Source: Mycolicibacterium sp. P1-5 (GTDB lineage: Bacteria > Actinomycetota > Actinomycetes > Mycobacteriales > Mycobacteriaceae). Taken from it: a stretch of 64,000 bases of DNA. The stretch is from assembly GCF_008329565.1 (NCBI RefSeq), contig NZ_NPKT01000001.1, forward strand, positions 703,681-767,680, written 5' to 3'. Position 1 is the stretch's first letter, and every line of letters begins with the position of its first letter. Made by a program: the position numbers and the translations under genes. The notes beneath the pieces were generated by a model, which did no database searches, had not been told where the DNA came from, and was given only the letters and a program-made list of their open reading frames with translations. This document shows, one piece after another, positions 39,333-49,625 of the stretch.

Positions 39333-39334
39333 TC

Positions 39335-40339
39335 ATGGCCAGCCGCAAGCTGCGCCACATCAACGCCTGCCTGCACGGACCAGTCCAGTACGAGACGGTG
39401 ACCACCGGCTTCGAGCGTTATCGTCTGCCCTACAACGCCCTCACCCAGACCAATCTGGGCACCATCGACGTCAGCGCTGACTTCCTCGGCGCCCGGCTGC
39501 GCGCGCCGGTTCTGGTCGGGGCGATGACCGGTGGGGCCCAGTTGTCCCGCACGATCAACCGCAATCTCGCCGAAGCCGCCCAGAAGCTCGGGATCGGCCT
39601 GATGCTCGGTTCACAGCGGATCATGCTCGACGACGATGTGGCCGCCACCAGCTTCGAAGTTCGCGATCTCGCCCCTGACGTCCTGTTGATCGGCAACATC
39701 GGGCTGGCTCAACTCTCAGACGCCGTAATCCCGAAGATCACCGCGGCACTGGACCGGATCGGTGCGAATGCACTCGCGGTGCATACCAACCCGCTGCAGG
39801 AGGCCATGCAGGACAACGGCGACACCGACTTCAGCGGCTCGTTGGAGCGGTTGCGGCGGCTGGCCGACGAGCTGCCCTACCCCATCCTGCTCAAAGAGGT
39901 CGGCCACGGCATCGGAGCAGCGGCCGCCCAGCGGTTGCAGAACCTGCCGATCGCCGCGGTCGACGTCGCCGGGGCCGGCGGGACATCGTGGGCGCGGGTC
40001 GAGCAACTGGTGCGCTACGGCGAGGTGCGGCACCCGGCGATCGCTGAATGGGGTGTGCCGACCGCACAGGCGCTCACCGAGGTCCGCGCCACATTGCCGG
40101 ACATGCCGCTGGTGGCCTCCGGCGGCATCCGCACCGGAGTCGATGCCGCCAAAGCCCTGATGATGGGTGCCGACGTGGTGGCCATGGCCCGCCCGCTGCT
40201 GGCGCACGCGATCGAGTCCCCCACCGCGGCGCTGGATGCGCTACACGGTTTCGTCGAAGAACTGCGGGTCTGCCTGCACGGCTGCGGGGCGGCTGACCTG
40301 ACCGAGCTGCGACAACTGACCCTCATCCCGCTCGGCTGA
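39335..40339 (+). CDS. fni: type 2 isopentenyl-diphosphate delta-isomerase
   Basis: FMN-dependent enzyme interconverting IPP and DMAPP in isoprenoid synthesis. 334 residues with a TIM barrel: [78 protein letters not shown] and [19 protein letters not shown] all match Idi-2. Start placed at the ATG at 39335 ([13 protein letters not shown]), though no clear ribosome site precedes it and the frame is open upstream through the 36-bp repeats. M. tuberculosis uses the unrelated type 1 enzyme and has no gene here. C-terminal Cys pair in RVCLHGCGA. Confidence 0.88.
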   Translation: MASRKLRHINACLHGPVQYETVTTGFERYRLPYNALTQTNLGTIDVSADFLGARLRAPVLVGAMTGGAQLSRTINRNLAEAAQKLGIGLMLGSQRIMLDDDVAATSFEVRDLAPDVLLIGNIGLAQLSDAVIPKITAALDRIGANALAVHTNPLQEAMQDNGDTDFSGSLERLRRLADELPYPILLKEVGHGIGAAAAQRLQNLPIAAVDVAGAGGTSWARVEQLVRYGEVRHPAIAEWGVPTAQALTEVRATLPDMPLVASGGIRTGVDAAKALMMGADVVAMARPLLAHAIESPTAALDALHGFVEELRVCLHGCGAADLTELRQLTLIPLG

Positions 40340-40376
40340 GCTTCGTTCAAACAGACTCGGCGACAACGAGTTCGAA

Positions 40377-43300
40377 TCAGGTCGCGCTGGCAACCAATTC
40401 CTCGCCACGCATCCGCTGCGAGATCACCGTCGTGATGCCGTCGCCCTGCATCGTGACGCCGTAGAGCGCGTCGGCGATCTCCATGGTCGGCTTCTGGTGG
40501 GTGATCACGATCAGCTGTGACTGCGCCCGCAGCTGCTCGAACAACCCGATCAACCGGCGCAGGTTCACGTCGTCGAGGGCGGCCTCCACCTCGTCCATCA
40601 CGTAGAACGGTGAGGGGCGGGCCCGGAAGATCGCCACCAGCATGGCCACCGCGGTCAGCGACTTCTCGCCACCGGAGAGCAGCGAGAGCCGCTTGACCTT
40701 CTTGCCCGGCGGTCGGGCCTCGACCTCGACGCCCGTGCTCAGCAGATCGTTGGGGTCGGTCAGCAACAGCCGGCCTTCGCCGCCGGGGAACAGCGTCGCG
40801 AAGACCTGCTCGAACTCGCGCTCGACGTCGGCGTAGGCCTCGGCGAACACCTGCAGGATGCGCGCGTCGACGTCGGCGATCACGTCCAGCAGGTCCTTAC
40901 GGGCGGCCTTGACGTCCTCAAGCTGCGTCGCCAGGAAGTTGTAACGCTCCTCCAGCGCCGCAAACTCTTCCAGCGCAAGGGGATTCACCCGACCCAGCTC
41001 GGCCAGCTCGCGTTCGGCGCGCTTGGCTCGACGCTCCTGGGTAGGCCGGTCGAACCGCATCGGCGCCGGCGCGGTGACCTGTTCACCGCGCTCCTTGGCT
41101 TGTTCGTATTCGGCCATCTCCAATTCCGACGGCGGCAGCGCAGCGTCGGGGCCGTACTCGGCGATCAGGTCGTCGGCGGCCATGCCAAACTGCTCGAGCA
41201 CCATCTGCTCGAGCTGCTCGATTCGCAGTGACGCTTGCGCTTTGGCGACCTCGTCGCGGTGCAGTGAGTCGGTCAGCGCGGTGATTCGGGCGTTCAACGC
41301 GGTGACCTCTGCCCGCGCGGCAGTCATCGCGGTGGCCCGCTCCTGGCGTTCGGCCGCCAGGGCGTCGCGGCGTCGGGACGCGGCCGCGACGACACCGCTG
41401 AGGTGCTCGGCGACGCGGCGGCCGGATTCGGCGACCGCGGCCGCGACGGCGGCGGCGTGCTCGCGGGCCGCGCGGGCGCGCTGGGCGCGGATTCGCGCCT
41501 CCCGCTCGGCTGCCGCGGCGCGGCGCAACGAATCCGCCCGCCCGCGAACGGCATTGGCGCGTTCCTCGGCGGTACGCACCGCCAACCGCACCTCCACCTC
41601 GACGGCACGGGCTTCCTCGGCGGCGGCCTGTATGTACTGGCGGTCCTCGGGCGCGTCCGCTACTTCCGTCGCCCCATCCTGGGCGGCAGCCAGCCGGTTC
41701 TCGAGCTCGGTGAGCTCTTCGACCGTCTGCAGCCGCCCGGCTTCGAGCTCGTCGCGCTGGGCCTGCTGGCGGCGCCACTCCCCTTCGGCAGCACGGGCTT
41801 CGTGCCCGAGCCGGCCAAGCTGTTCGTAGATCGCCGCGATCTCGGCATCGGATTCGTTGAGCGCGGCCAACGCCTGCTCGGCGGCGTCCTGTCGCTCACC
41901 CTGCTCGACGAGCGCACCCGCCAGCGCAGCAGACAGCTCCTCGACCTGAGTCTCCGCTGCGGCCAGTTCTCTTGTAGCTTTGTCGATTTCGCCGGTGATC
42001 TCCAGCGTGCTCGGCTTGCGGTCGGAACCGCCGGTGACCCAGCCGGCGCCGACCAAGTCGCCATCGGGGGTGACCGCGCGCAGCGTGGGCCGCGCCGCAA
42101 CCAGGTCCAGGGCAGCGCCCAGATCCTCGACAACGGCGACATCGGCCAGCATCGCCGTCATCGCGCCCTGCAGTCGTCCCGGTGCCTCGATCAGATCCAG
42201 GGCCCACAACGCACCGTCGGGCAGCGAACCGAACTCACGCGGCGCAACCGGCCAGTCCCCCAATACGATCGCGGCCCGGCCGCCGTCGGCATCCTTGAGC
42301 GCTCGCACGGCCGAGCGGGCGGCGGCGAAGTTGTCGGCGGCCACCGCGTCAGCCGCGACGCCCAGCACCGCGGCCAACGGCGCTTCGTAACCCGAACGTA
42401 CCTTGACCAACTTGGCGATTGTTCCGAAAAGCCCTGTTTCACTACGGTTTTCCGTCAGCCACGCCGATCCGTCCCTGCGCTCCAGACCCACCGCAAGTGC
42501 ATCGATCCGAGCCCGCAGCGAGGCCACCTGCCGTTCGGCGCTGCGCTCGGCGGCCTGCAACTCGGCCACCCGCTCGTCGGCCGACCGCAACGCGTTGATC
42601 GTACGGTCATGCTGTTCGTCGAGACCGACCTCGCCCTGATCGAGCTCACCGACCCGGCCCTGCACCGTCTCGAACTCGGCCCTGGCGTGTTGTGTGCGGG
42701 CGACGGCCTCTTCGATGGCGCCGGTCAGCCGGGCGACGCCCTCGTCGATTGACTCGACCCGGGCGCGCACCGTCTCCACCTGGCCGGCCAGCCGAGCCAG
42801 ACCCTCGCGGCGGTCCGCTTCGGCTCGCACGGCCGCCATGTGTGCGCGTTCGGCCTCCGTGGCTGCTCGTTCTCGTTCACCGAGTTCGGCGCGGGCGAAT
42901 TCCAGCCGCGATTGCGCTTCGGCCAGCTCGGCCAGCAGCTCCTGCTCGCGGGCCGCGATCTCCTCGGCCTCGGCCTCCAGTGCGTCGGGGTCCGGGCCGG
43001 TGCTCGCGGTCGGCTCGGATTCCAGGTATTGCGCCCGCTCCGAGGCGATCCGGACGGTGGCGCTGACCCGTTCGGCCAGTGCGGACAGCCGGAACCAGGC
43101 CTGCTGGGCGGCGTCGGTGCGTTCGGATAGCGTCGCCACCGCGGCCTCGTGGGTGGCCAGTGCTTCACTGGCAATCTCCAGGCGTTTCGCGGCGTCGTCG
43201 TGCTCGCGGCGCAGCGTGGTCTCGGTGTCGTCGGCGCCGGCGAACTCAGCGCGCCTGGTGACGAGATCGTCGGCGGCGAGTCGCAGCCGGGCGTCGCGCA

Positions 43301-43964
43301 GGTCGGCCTGGATGGTCTGGGCGCGTCGGGCCATCTCGGCCTGCCGGCCCAGCGGCTTGAGCTGGCGGCGCAGCTCGGTGGTCAGGTCGGTGAGCCGGGC
43401 CAGGTTGGCGGCCATTGAGTCGAGTTTGCGGACCGCCTTTTCCTTGCGTTTGCGGTGCTTGAGCACGCCGGCGGCCTCTTCGATGAAGGCCCGGCGGTCT
43501 TCGGGCCGCGACTCGAGGATCTGGGAGAGTCGGCCCTGCCCGACGATGACATGCATCTCGCGGCCGATGCCGGAGTCGCTGAGCAGTTCTTGGACGTCCA
43601 TCAGCCGGCAGCTGCTGCCGTTGATTTCGTATTCGCCTGCGCCGTCGCGGAACATTCGCCGGGTGATCGACACTTCGGAGTACTCGATCGGCAGCGCGTT
43701 GTCCGAGTTGTCGATGGTGAGCGTGACCTCCGCGCGCCCCAACGGCGCCCGCGACGAGGTGCCGGCGAAGATGACGTCTTCCATCTTGCCGCCGCGCAGC
43801 GTTTTGGCGCCTTGCTCGCCCATCACCCAGGCCAGCGCGTCGACGACATTGGACTTACCCGAGCCGTTCGGACCGACCACACAGGTGATCCCGGGCTCAA
43901 GGCGCAGAGTCGTCGACGCGGCGAAGGACTTGAAACCCTTCAGCGTCAGACTCTTGAGGTACAC
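40377..43964 (-). CDS. smc: chromosome segregation protein SMC
   Basis: Structural maintenance ATPase of 1195 residues. N-terminal Walker [22 protein letters not shown]-terminal signature [17 protein letters not shown] and Walker [14 protein letters not shown]. The centre is a hinge (about 510-690, with [16 protein letters not shown]) flanked by two long Ala/Glu/Arg-rich coiled coils. Partners ScpA/ScpB are not in this window. Followed by nothing on this strand for 37 bp before converging fni. Confidence 0.97.
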   Translation of the reverse strand: MYLKSLTLKGFKSFAASTTLRLEPGITCVVGPNGSGKSNVVDALAWVMGEQGAKTLRGGKMEDVIFAGTSSRAPLGRAEVTLTIDNSDNALPIEYSEVSITRRMFRDGAGEYEINGSSCRLMDVQELLSDSGIGREMHVIVGQGRLSQILESRPEDRRAFIEEAAGVLKHRKRKEKAVRKLDSMAANLARLTDLTTELRRQLKPLGRQAEMARRAQTIQADLRDARLRLAADDLVTRRAEFAGADDTETTLRREHDDAAKRLEIASEALATHEAAVATLSERTDAAQQAWFRLSALAERVSATVRIASERAQYLESEPTASTGPDPDALEAEAEEIAAREQELLAELAEAQSRLEFARAELGERERAATEAERAHMAAVRAEADRREGLARLAGQVETVRARVESIDEGVARLTGAIEEAVARTQHARAEFETVQGRVGELDQGEVGLDEQHDRTINALRSADERVAELQAAERSAERQVASLRARIDALAVGLERRDGSAWLTENRSETGLFGTIAKLVKVRSGYEAPLAAVLGVAADAVAADNFAAARSAVRALKDADGGRAAIVLGDWPVAPREFGSLPDGALWALDLIEAPGRLQGAMTAMLADVAVVEDLGAALDLVAARPTLRAVTPDGDLVGAGWVTGGSDRKPSTLEITGEIDKATRELAAAETQVEELSAALAGALVEQGERQDAAEQALAALNESDAEIAAIYEQLGRLGHEARAAEGEWRRQQAQRDELEAGRLQTVEELTELENRLAAAQDGATEVADAPEDRQYIQAAAEEARAVEVEVRLAVRTAEERANAVRGRADSLRRAAAAEREARIRAQRARAAREHAAAVAAAVAESGRRVAEHLSGVVAAASRRRDALAAERQERATAMTAARAEVTALNARITALTDSLHRDEVAKAQASLRIEQLEQMVLEQFGMAADDLIAEYGPDAALPPSELEMAEYEQAKERGEQVTAPAPMRFDRPTQERRAKRAERELAELGRVNPLALEEFAALEERYNFLATQLEDVKAARKDLLDVIADVDARILQVFAEAYADVEREFEQVFATLFPGGEGRLLLTDPNDLLSTGVEVEARPPGKKVKRLSLLSGGEKSLTAVAMLVAIFRARPSPFYVMDEVEAALDDVNLRRLIGLFEQLRAQSQLIVITHQKPTMEIADALYGVTMQGDGITTVISQRMRGEELVASAT

Positions 43965-43975
43965 GGCGAGCCAGA

Positions 43976-44257
43976 CTACCGCTCGCTAAAGCCTCTGATG
44001 GCTTCGCCGCGCGGTGACCAGTCGACAACAACCTTGTCGACGTCCCCCGGCGTTTTCCCACTATTGAGCAGGTGTAACAGCTGTTCACACGCGTCACGCG
44101 AACCTTGCGCGACGACCAGCACCCGGCCGTCCGCCTGATTGGCGGCGTAACCGGTCAGCCCCAGCTCCAGCGCCCGCGAACGGGTCCACCAGCGGAACCC
44201 GACGCCCTGTACGTGGCCGTGCACCCAGGCGGTCATGCGGGTGTCAGGATCGGCCAA
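43976..44257 (-). CDS. acyP: acylphosphatase
   Basis: Hydrolyses acyl phosphates. 93 residues, with the family signature [15 protein letters not shown] (catalytic Arg) and [11 protein letters not shown] (catalytic Asn). A TTG start at 44257 is favoured by alignment with the M. tuberculosis protein, and GAGGTGG lies a few bases upstream; a later ATG at 44236 is possible. It overlaps the OsmC-family gene by 14 bp and is 11 bp from the start of smc, so the group is one transcript. Confidence 0.9.
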   Translation of the reverse strand: MADPDTRMTAWVHGHVQGVGFRWWTRSRALELGLTGYAANQADGRVLVVAQGSRDACEQLLHLLNSGKTPGDVDKVVVDWSPRGEAIRGFSER

Positions 44258-44660
44258 CGTCGTCCACCTCGAAGCGAACCTCGGTGCCGGATTTCAGGGT
44301 GCGACCCACCGTGCACACCTGGTCGATTGCCCGGCTGACCACTACTACCAGCCGTTCGACCTCCTCTGCCGACATCCCGGAGAGGTCGATCTCCAGCTTC
44401 TCCTCGAGCAGCGGGTAGCGCTCCTGCTCGCGGTCGGCCGCGCCGGAGACCCTGATCACCGCGGAATATTCGTCGCCGAGGCGGCGGCGAAGCGGCTGAT
44501 CGCTGCTCAGCCCGCTGCAGCCGGCCAGCGCGATCTTGAGCAGCTCGCCGGGGGTGAACACACCCTCCTCGGTCTCCGAGCCGATCAGAACCTGCGCGCC
44601 GCGGCTGCTGCGCCCGGTGTAGCGGCGGATGCCGGTGCGTTCCACCCATAGGTCAGTCAT
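44244..44660 (-). CDS. OsmC-family protein (Rv2923c homologue)
   Basis: 138-residue OsmC/Ohr fold, normally thiol-dependent peroxidases. The first conserved Cys is in [11 protein letters not shown] and the second in [16 protein letters not shown] Glu/Arg pair typical of the active site is plausible but cannot be fixed. Upstream of acyP, downstream of mutM by 93 bp. Confidence 0.85.
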   Translation of the reverse strand: MTDLWVERTGIRRYTGRSSRGAQVLIGSETEEGVFTPGELLKIALAGCSGLSSDQPLRRRLGDEYSAVIRVSGAADREQERYPLLEEKLEIDLSGMSAEEVERLVVVVSRAIDQVCTVGRTLKSGTEVRFEVDDVGRS

Positions 44661-44721
44661 GTGTGTCGCCTTCTCCTTCTCCCGCCCAAACAGATATTTG
44701 GCCGGGAAAGTACGAGTAAAT

Positions 44722-44750
44722 CACTGCAAAACGTCGATCTCGGCGCAGTG
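44722..44750. repeat. intergenic hairpin containing shared 15-mer
   Basis: CACTGC (44722-44727) pairs with GCAGTG (44745-44750) around CGTCGATCTCGGCGC (44732-44746), which is the reverse complement of 33251-33265. In the plus direction TTTT follows. Between mutM and the OsmC gene. Confidence 0.45.
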
Positions 44751-44753
44751 TTT

Positions 44754-45602
44754 TCAACGCCGGGGTTTTGGTTGACACCGGGGGCAGTAGAACGACGAGC
44801 GGTTCATAAACTTCTCGCGGCGAATCGCCGTGCCGCAGCGCGGACAGGGCAGATCCTCGCGGCCGTAGACATTGAGCGACCGGTCGAAGTAACCGGACTG
44901 CCCGTTGACGTTGACATACAGCGAGTCGAACGACGTGCCGCCCTGCCCGAGCGCCTCGCGCATGACTACGGTCGCGGCGTCGAGCAGCTCCCCGAGCTGG
45001 CGGCGGGTCAGGCTGGCGGCCAGCCGTGCGCCGTTGATCTTGGCCCGCCACAACGCCTCGTCGGCGTAGATGTTGCCGATCCCCGACACCACGGTCTGGT
45101 CGAGAAGTTGACGCTTGATCTCGGAGTGCTTGCGACGCAACAGCGTAACGACAGCCTCGCGGTCGAATAGCGGGTCCAGTGGGTCGCGGGCGATGTGCGC
45201 GACCGGCTCGGGCACCCGGCTGCCGTCGACGTCGACCAGGTCGGCCAGCTGCCATCCGCCGAACGTGCGCTGGTCGACGAAACTCAGCGCGGTGCCGTCG
45301 TCGAGCAGGGCCGCGATACGGAGGTGATTGGTGTTGGGCACCTCCCCGAGCAGCATCTGTCCGCTCATCCCCAGATGTACGACTAAAGCTGTCTCATCAG
45401 AGAGGTTGAGCCACAGGTATTTTCCACGCCGGTCGGTTCCGGTGATCTGTGCGTCGAGCAGCCGGGCGGTCAGATCGGCCGCACCGGCCTCGTGCCGGCG
45501 AACGGCGCGCGGGTGATGCACCCGCACGGCAGCGATGGACCGACCGGCGACGTGGGCCTGCAGACCGCGCCGGACGACCTCGACCTCGGGCAGCTCAGGC
45601 AC
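44754..45602 (-). CDS. mutM: formamidopyrimidine-DNA glycosylase
   Basis: Base-excision enzyme for 8-oxoguanine and ring-opened purines, with AP-lyase activity. 282 residues. Pro1-Glu2 catalytic pair in [10 protein letters not shown], the conserved Lys in DRRGKYLW, helix-two-turn-helix in [15 protein letters not shown] and the C-terminal zinc finger [19 protein letters not shown]…CPRC. A complete mutM, 27 bp downstream of rnc. Confidence 0.96.
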   Translation of the reverse strand: MPELPEVEVVRRGLQAHVAGRSIAAVRVHHPRAVRRHEAGAADLTARLLDAQITGTDRRGKYLWLNLSDETALVVHLGMSGQMLLGEVPNTNHLRIAALLDDGTALSFVDQRTFGGWQLADLVDVDGSRVPEPVAHIARDPLDPLFDREAVVTLLRRKHSEIKRQLLDQTVVSGIGNIYADEALWRAKINGARLAASLTRRQLGELLDAATVVMREALGQGGTSFDSLYVNVNGQSGYFDRSLNVYGREDLPCPRCGTAIRREKFMNRSSFYCPRCQPKPRR

Positions 45603-45629
45603 CGGAACGGCGCCGAAAATGGCTGTGAC

Positions 45630-46322
45630 TCAAGCGTTGTCCAACGTGTTCCAAGCCGCGGCCGCGGCCTTCTGTTCGGCTTCCTTCTTCGACCGGCCCA
45701 CACCGTGCCCGTATCGGGTGTCCATCACCATGACCACAGCGGTGAACTCCTTGTCGTGGTCGGGCCCGGTCGAAGTGACCACGTAGGACGGCGGCCCCAG
45801 ACTGCGCGATGCAGTGAGCTCTTGAAGGCTGGTCTTCCAGTCCAGGCCCGCACCAAGCGTCGGCGCCGTATCCAACAGATTCCCGAACAGGCGCAGGATC
45901 ACTTCACGTGCAACGTCGATGCCGTGTTGCACATACACCGCGCCCAGCAACGACTCCATGCCGTCAGCAAGGATGCTGGACTTGTCCGCCCCACCGGTGT
46001 TGACCTCGCCGCGGCCCAGCAGCAGGTGCGCGCCCAGGCCCTCATCGGTGAGGCCGCGGCCCACGTCGGCCAGCGCCTGGGTGTTGACGATGCTGGCGCG
46101 CAGCTTGGCCAGGTCACCTTCGGAGCGGTCCGGGTGGCGGTGAAACAGCTCGTCGGTGATCGTCAGGCCGAGCACCGCGTCGCCGAGGAACTCCAGACGC
46201 TCGTTGGTGGGCAGCCCGCCGTGCTCGTAGGCGTAGCTGCGATGTGTCAGCGCCAGCGTCAGCAAGTCTTCCGGCATGTCGACGCCGAGGGCGTTCAGCA
46301 GATTCTCACGTGGTGGGTTCAC
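45630..46322 (-). CDS. rnc: ribonuclease III
   Basis: Double-strand RNA endonuclease that processes rRNA precursors. 230 residues: catalytic domain with the signature [14 protein letters not shown], acidic residues in [18 protein letters not shown], and a C-terminal dsRBD ([32 protein letters not shown]). Its ATG overlaps the DUF177 stop by 4 bp. Confidence 0.96.
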   Translation of the reverse strand: MNPPRENLLNALGVDMPEDLLTLALTHRSYAYEHGGLPTNERLEFLGDAVLGLTITDELFHRHPDRSEGDLAKLRASIVNTQALADVGRGLTDEGLGAHLLLGRGEVNTGGADKSSILADGMESLLGAVYVQHGIDVAREVILRLFGNLLDTAPTLGAGLDWKTSLQELTASRSLGPPSYVVTSTGPDHDKEFTAVVMVMDTRYGHGVGRSKKEAEQKAAAAAWNTLDNA

Positions 46323-46912
46323 GAATCACCGGCCCCCCGGTCGGGGGTGCCGGTGTCGTCGGCGGGAAACATCCCGGCCAACTTGGCGAACCGCGGATCG
46401 ATCACGTCGTGCTGGTGATCCGGTGCGCCCGCCAGCGCGACACCGCACTGCGGGCAGAGTCCCGGGCAGTCCTCCGTGCACGCCGGCGCGAATGGCAGCG
46501 CCAGGCCGACGGCGTCGACAATCGGCTGTTCGAGGTCGATGGTCTGGTCGACGACGTGGCCGACTTCGTCTTCCTCAGTGGTGGATTCCGTTGCGCTGTC
46601 CGGGTAGGCGAACAGCTCGGTCAGCGAGATCTCGACATCACCGGTGATCGGGGTCAGGCAGCGGGAACACTCGCCGCGGGTCGGGGCGTGCACCGTGCCG
46701 GTGACCAAAACCCCCTCGGATACCGATTCCAGCCGCAAGTCCAGGGTCAGGTCCGCACCGCGTTCGATCGCGATCAGGTCCAGTCCGATTCGCGATGGAC
46801 TGGGCACGGTCTCGTGCCACTCCAGCATGGCTCCGGGGCGTCGCCCCAAGCGGGAGATGTCGAATACGAGCGGCGACCGGGATTTGTGCTTCGTTCGAGC
46901 ATGCGTCGCCAT
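46319..46912 (-). CDS. YceD/DUF177 family protein (Rv2926c homologue)
   Basis: 197 residues. Two Cys pairs are visible: [10 protein letters not shown] and a C-terminal [16 protein letters not shown], a likely zinc site. Members sit upstream of rpmF or rnc and are thought to act in 23S rRNA or ribosome biogenesis. Starts at ATG 46912; coupled to rnc. Confidence 0.88.
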   Translation of the reverse strand: MATHARTKHKSRSPLVFDISRLGRRPGAMLEWHETVPSPSRIGLDLIAIERGADLTLDLRLESVSEGVLVTGTVHAPTRGECSRCLTPITGDVEISLTELFAYPDSATESTTEEDEVGHVVDQTIDLEQPIVDAVGLALPFAPACTEDCPGLCPQCGVALAGAPDHQHDVIDPRFAKLAGMFPADDTGTPDRGAGDS

Positions 46913-46969
46913 AACTTGATCTTAAAACCCGGCGCCGTCCGATTCAGCTGGTAGGCGGCGCCGAGCAGA

Positions 46970-47707
46970 TCAGCGCTGCACGTAGTCGTGGGTTCCGGCG
47001 GCGGTGCGCAGCTGATGACGACCCCGGCTCACCGAACGCAGTGTGCCATTCAAGTAGTCCTCGAACTGGGCGAGCTTGTTGTCGACATAGATGTCGCACT
47101 CGCCGCGCAGCCGATCGGCTTCGGCGTGGGCGGTGTCGATCAGCCGGGTCGACTCGGCGTTGGCCGATTGGACCACCTCGGTCTGCGAGACCAGCCGCTG
47201 CTGCTCCTTGATGCCTTCCTGAACGGCCTTCTCGTAGGAGAGGTTGCCGCTCTCCACCAGCCGGTCGGCCTCGGCCTTGGCCCTGCTGGTGGCCGCCTCG
47301 TACTCGCGCTTGGCCGTCGCCGCGAGACGTCCGGTCTCGTCGCGGGCCTCGGCGACCATGCGCTCGCTGTGCTGACGGGCCTCGGCGACCATCCGGTCGG
47401 CCTGCGACTTGGCGTCTGCCAGCAGCCGGTCGGCCTCGGCGCGGGCATGACTGAGCAGAGAGTCGGCCTCAGCAGTGGAGTTCGACACCATCGAGTCGGA
47501 GTGCTCTTTGGCCTCGCGCAACAGCGAGTCCCGGGCGTCCAGCACATCCTGGGCGTCGTCGAGTTCGCCAGGGATGGCGTCCTTGATGTCATCGATCAGC
47601 TCGAGCACGTCGCCGCGTGGAACCACGCAACCAGCCGTCATCGGAACGCCGCGGGCCTCTTCGACAATCGCGCTCAACTCGTCGAGCGCTTCAAAAACTC
47701 GGTACAC
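46970..47707 (-). CDS. sepIVA: septation protein SepIVA (DivIVA-like, Rv2927c homologue)
   Basis: Coiled-coil cell-division protein, essential in M. smegmatis. 245 residues, very close to Rv2927c: VYRVFEALDELSAIVEEARG at the N-terminus, DDIKDAIPGELDDAQDVLDA, then Ala/Glu/Arg helical repeats (EARQHSERMVAEARDETGR) and the tail HQLRTAAGTHDYV. GTG at 47707 with AGGAGG 8 nt upstream is the start; in-frame sequence above it does not resemble the family. In M. tuberculosis this gene borders the PDIM locus. Confidence 0.93.
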   Translation of the reverse strand: MYRVFEALDELSAIVEEARGVPMTAGCVVPRGDVLELIDDIKDAIPGELDDAQDVLDARDSLLREAKEHSDSMVSNSTAEADSLLSHARAEADRLLADAKSQADRMVAEARQHSERMVAEARDETGRLAATAKREYEAATSRAKAEADRLVESGNLSYEKAVQEGIKEQQRLVSQTEVVQSANAESTRLIDTAHAEADRLRGECDIYVDNKLAQFEDYLNGTLRSVSRGRHQLRTAAGTHDYVQR

Positions 47708-47873
47708 GGCGCCACCCTCCTGGGCGTAGTTGGTAGTGACCAGTGTGCCTGGTGTTACCCCTGTGACTGTGGTGGCGAGCCGGTGTGTCGGAAAGACATT
47801 TTTGGCAACCACACCGGTCAGAGGGCATCCGGTCGGAAACCATGTCGGCCTGACACCCTCCGCGGTGCGGTAC

Positions 47874-48440
47874 CTACTTGATGGCTGCCGAGATCGCGTC
47901 GCGGGCGCGGTCGAGCATCGAGGCGAACGGGCCGACGGCGAAATTCAGCGTGGCCGACTCGACGCCGGGGTGCGGACGAGTCGGTGCGATCGCCTCCGCT
48001 GCGCGCACGGCGCCGGCCATCCGCTCCAAGTCGGGGGCGTCCAGCTCTTTCTGCAGCAGGTTGAACTCTTCGTTCTCCTCACGCTCGGCGTGCTCGATCA
48101 CCGCGTCGCGAAACTTGGTGAGCTCGTCGAGGAACTCCTTGGAGTCGATGTCCATCTTCTCCAGCGCCGAGAGTTGCTGCTTGGCCTCGTGTTCTTCGGC
48201 GAGCCGGGCGTCGACGATGCTGTCACCATCGGCCACCTCGTTCCGCACACGCGGATGGACCACCATCTCCTCGGCGGTTTCGTGGACGGCCAGGAGCTGG
48301 CGCAGATCCACGAAAGCCTTTTCCCTGGCCTTGGACTCGGAGCCGTGCAAGACGTCTTCGAACATGTCCTTGATCAGGTTGTGCTGATGCTTGAGAAAGT
48401 CGACGACGTCTGTCGTGGACTGCACGAATGTTTCGACCAC
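47874..48440 (-). CDS. hemerythrin HHE-domain protein
   Basis: Di-iron four-helix bundle protein, 188 residues, with His-rich helices LKHQHNLIKDMF, VHETAEEMVVHPRV, AEEHEAKQQLSAL and VIEHAEREENEEF, the ligand pattern of HHE proteins. Mycobacterial relatives respond to nitric oxide or peroxide stress; oxygen binding is possible. GTG at 48440 has GGAGG 7 nt upstream. It occupies the site between sepIVA and coaD where M. tuberculosis has the PDIM/PGL cluster. Confidence 0.87.
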   Translation of the reverse strand: MVETFVQSTTDVVDFLKHQHNLIKDMFEDVLHGSESKAREKAFVDLRQLLAVHETAEEMVVHPRVRNEVADGDSIVDARLAEEHEAKQQLSALEKMDIDSKEFLDELTKFRDAVIEHAEREENEEFNLLQKELDAPDLERMAGAVRAAEAIAPTRPHPGVESATLNFAVGPFASMLDRARDAISAAIK

Positions 48441-48526
48441 AGCAATACCTCCGCTGCTGAGTTGGGGCTTGTCGGCGCGGGCTGTGCGCCAACCAGGCGA
48501 TACCCGGGCCACCCAGCCCCAAAACG

Positions 48527-49012
48527 TCAGCGGGAGCGCTCGCCCAGCTTGGCCTGCAGGCGGCGATTGACCGACTCCGGCAGCAAAGCTGACACGTCAC
48601 CGCCGAACGTCGCAACCTCTTTGGCGAGCGACGAGGAGACGAACGAATACTGCGGCGTGGTGGCAACGAAGAAGGTGTCCACCCCGGCGACGTGCTTGTT
48701 CATCTGCGCCATCTGCAACTCGTACTCGAAATCAGTTCCGGTGCGCAAACCCTTGACGATCGCGGTCAGCCCGTGCTGCTTGACGAAATCGACGACCAGC
48801 CCCTGCCCCGACTCGGCCCGCAGGTTCGGCAGGTGCGCGGTGGCTTCGTCGATCATCGCGATCCGCTCGGCGATATCGAACATCCCCGACTTCTTGGGGT
48901 TGATCAGCACGGCGACGACCACCTCGTCGAATTGCGCTGCGGCCCGCTCGAAGACGTCGACATGGCCAAGCGTCACCGGATCGAACGATCCCGGGCATAC
49001 CGCGCCACTCAT
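48527..49012 (-). CDS. coaD: phosphopantetheine adenylyltransferase
   Basis: Fourth step of coenzyme A synthesis. 161 residues from ATG 49012, the M. tuberculosis length. Nucleotidyltransferase motifs: [19 protein letters not shown] (His-x-Gly-His variant TLGH), [19 protein letters not shown] and [13 protein letters not shown]. Confidence 0.97.
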   Translation of the reverse strand: MSGAVCPGSFDPVTLGHVDVFERAAAQFDEVVVAVLINPKKSGMFDIAERIAMIDEATAHLPNLRAESGQGLVVDFVKQHGLTAIVKGLRTGTDFEYELQMAQMNKHVAGVDTFFVATTPQYSFVSSSLAKEVATFGGDVSALLPESVNRRLQAKLGERSR

Positions 49013-49073
49013 GTGCGGCGCTCCTGCCCATCGCTGCGCTCTGCATCGTCGCCGCCGGTCATGTCGGATGACG

Positions 49074-49625
49074 CTAGCAGGCCCCGATCTCGATGCGAGT
49101 ATCTCCATAACGACGCACCGGCCAGGATGTCCAACCCGGTGGCCACGTGACCTCGTCGGCCGACGCCGGCCGCTCGATCACGACAACACTGTCCGACCGC
49201 AGCCAGCCGTTGCGCTCCAGACTGTCCAGCAGCGCTTCGATCTCGGCAGTGGACACGTCATACGGCGGATCGGCCAGCACGAGGTCCACCGGCTGATCGG
49301 GCCCTGCTGCCAGGACCGCGGTCACCGAGCCACGCCGAACCGTCGCACCCGACAGCCCGAGGGTCTCGACGTTGCGCTTGATGACCGACACTGCGCGCGA
49401 ATCACTTTCGACGAACAGTGCCGAAGTCGCACCGCGCGACAATGCCTCCAACCCGAGCGCGCCGGACCCGGCGTAGAGGTCCAGCACTCGCAGACCGTCG
49501 AAATCCCGGCGTGCCGCAAGGACATTGAACAGCGCCTCACGGACCCGATCCGTCGTGGGCCGGGTACCACGGGGCGGCACATCGAGGTGCCGGCCGCCGG
49601 CGCTGCCCCCGACGATGCGGGTCAG
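49074..49625 (-). CDS. rsmD: 16S rRNA (guanine966-N2)-methyltransferase
   Basis: 183 residues. SAM-dependent motif [19 protein letters not shown] and the catalytic LADPPYDV (Asp-Pro-Pro-Tyr). Alignment with Rv2966c (TRIIGGVAGG) requires a start at [10 protein letters not shown]. The codon there is CTG at 49625, overlapping the pca stop as CTGA; no ATG, GTG or TTG lies in frame nearby, the closest upstream being over 200 bp away inside pca. Translation by coupling from pca with a rare CTG start is the simplest reading. Confidence 0.9.
   Translation of the reverse strand: MTRIVGGSAGGRHLDVPPRGTRPTTDRVREALFNVLAARRDFDGLRVLDLYAGSGALGLEALSRGATSALFVESDSRAVSVIKRNVETLGLSGATVRRGSVTAVLAAGPDQPVDLVLADPPYDVSTAEIEALLDSLERNGWLRSDSVVVIERPASADEVTWPPGWTSWPVRRYGDTRIEIGAC

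Noticed and set aside
39170..39334. N-terminal extension of Fni through the repeats
   Set aside because: Known Idi-2 proteins begin near MASRK; translation of the repeat is possible but unsupported.
39225..39335. Possible CRISPR array (36-bp unit)
   Set aside because: Copies are contiguous with no spacers and no cas genes are near.
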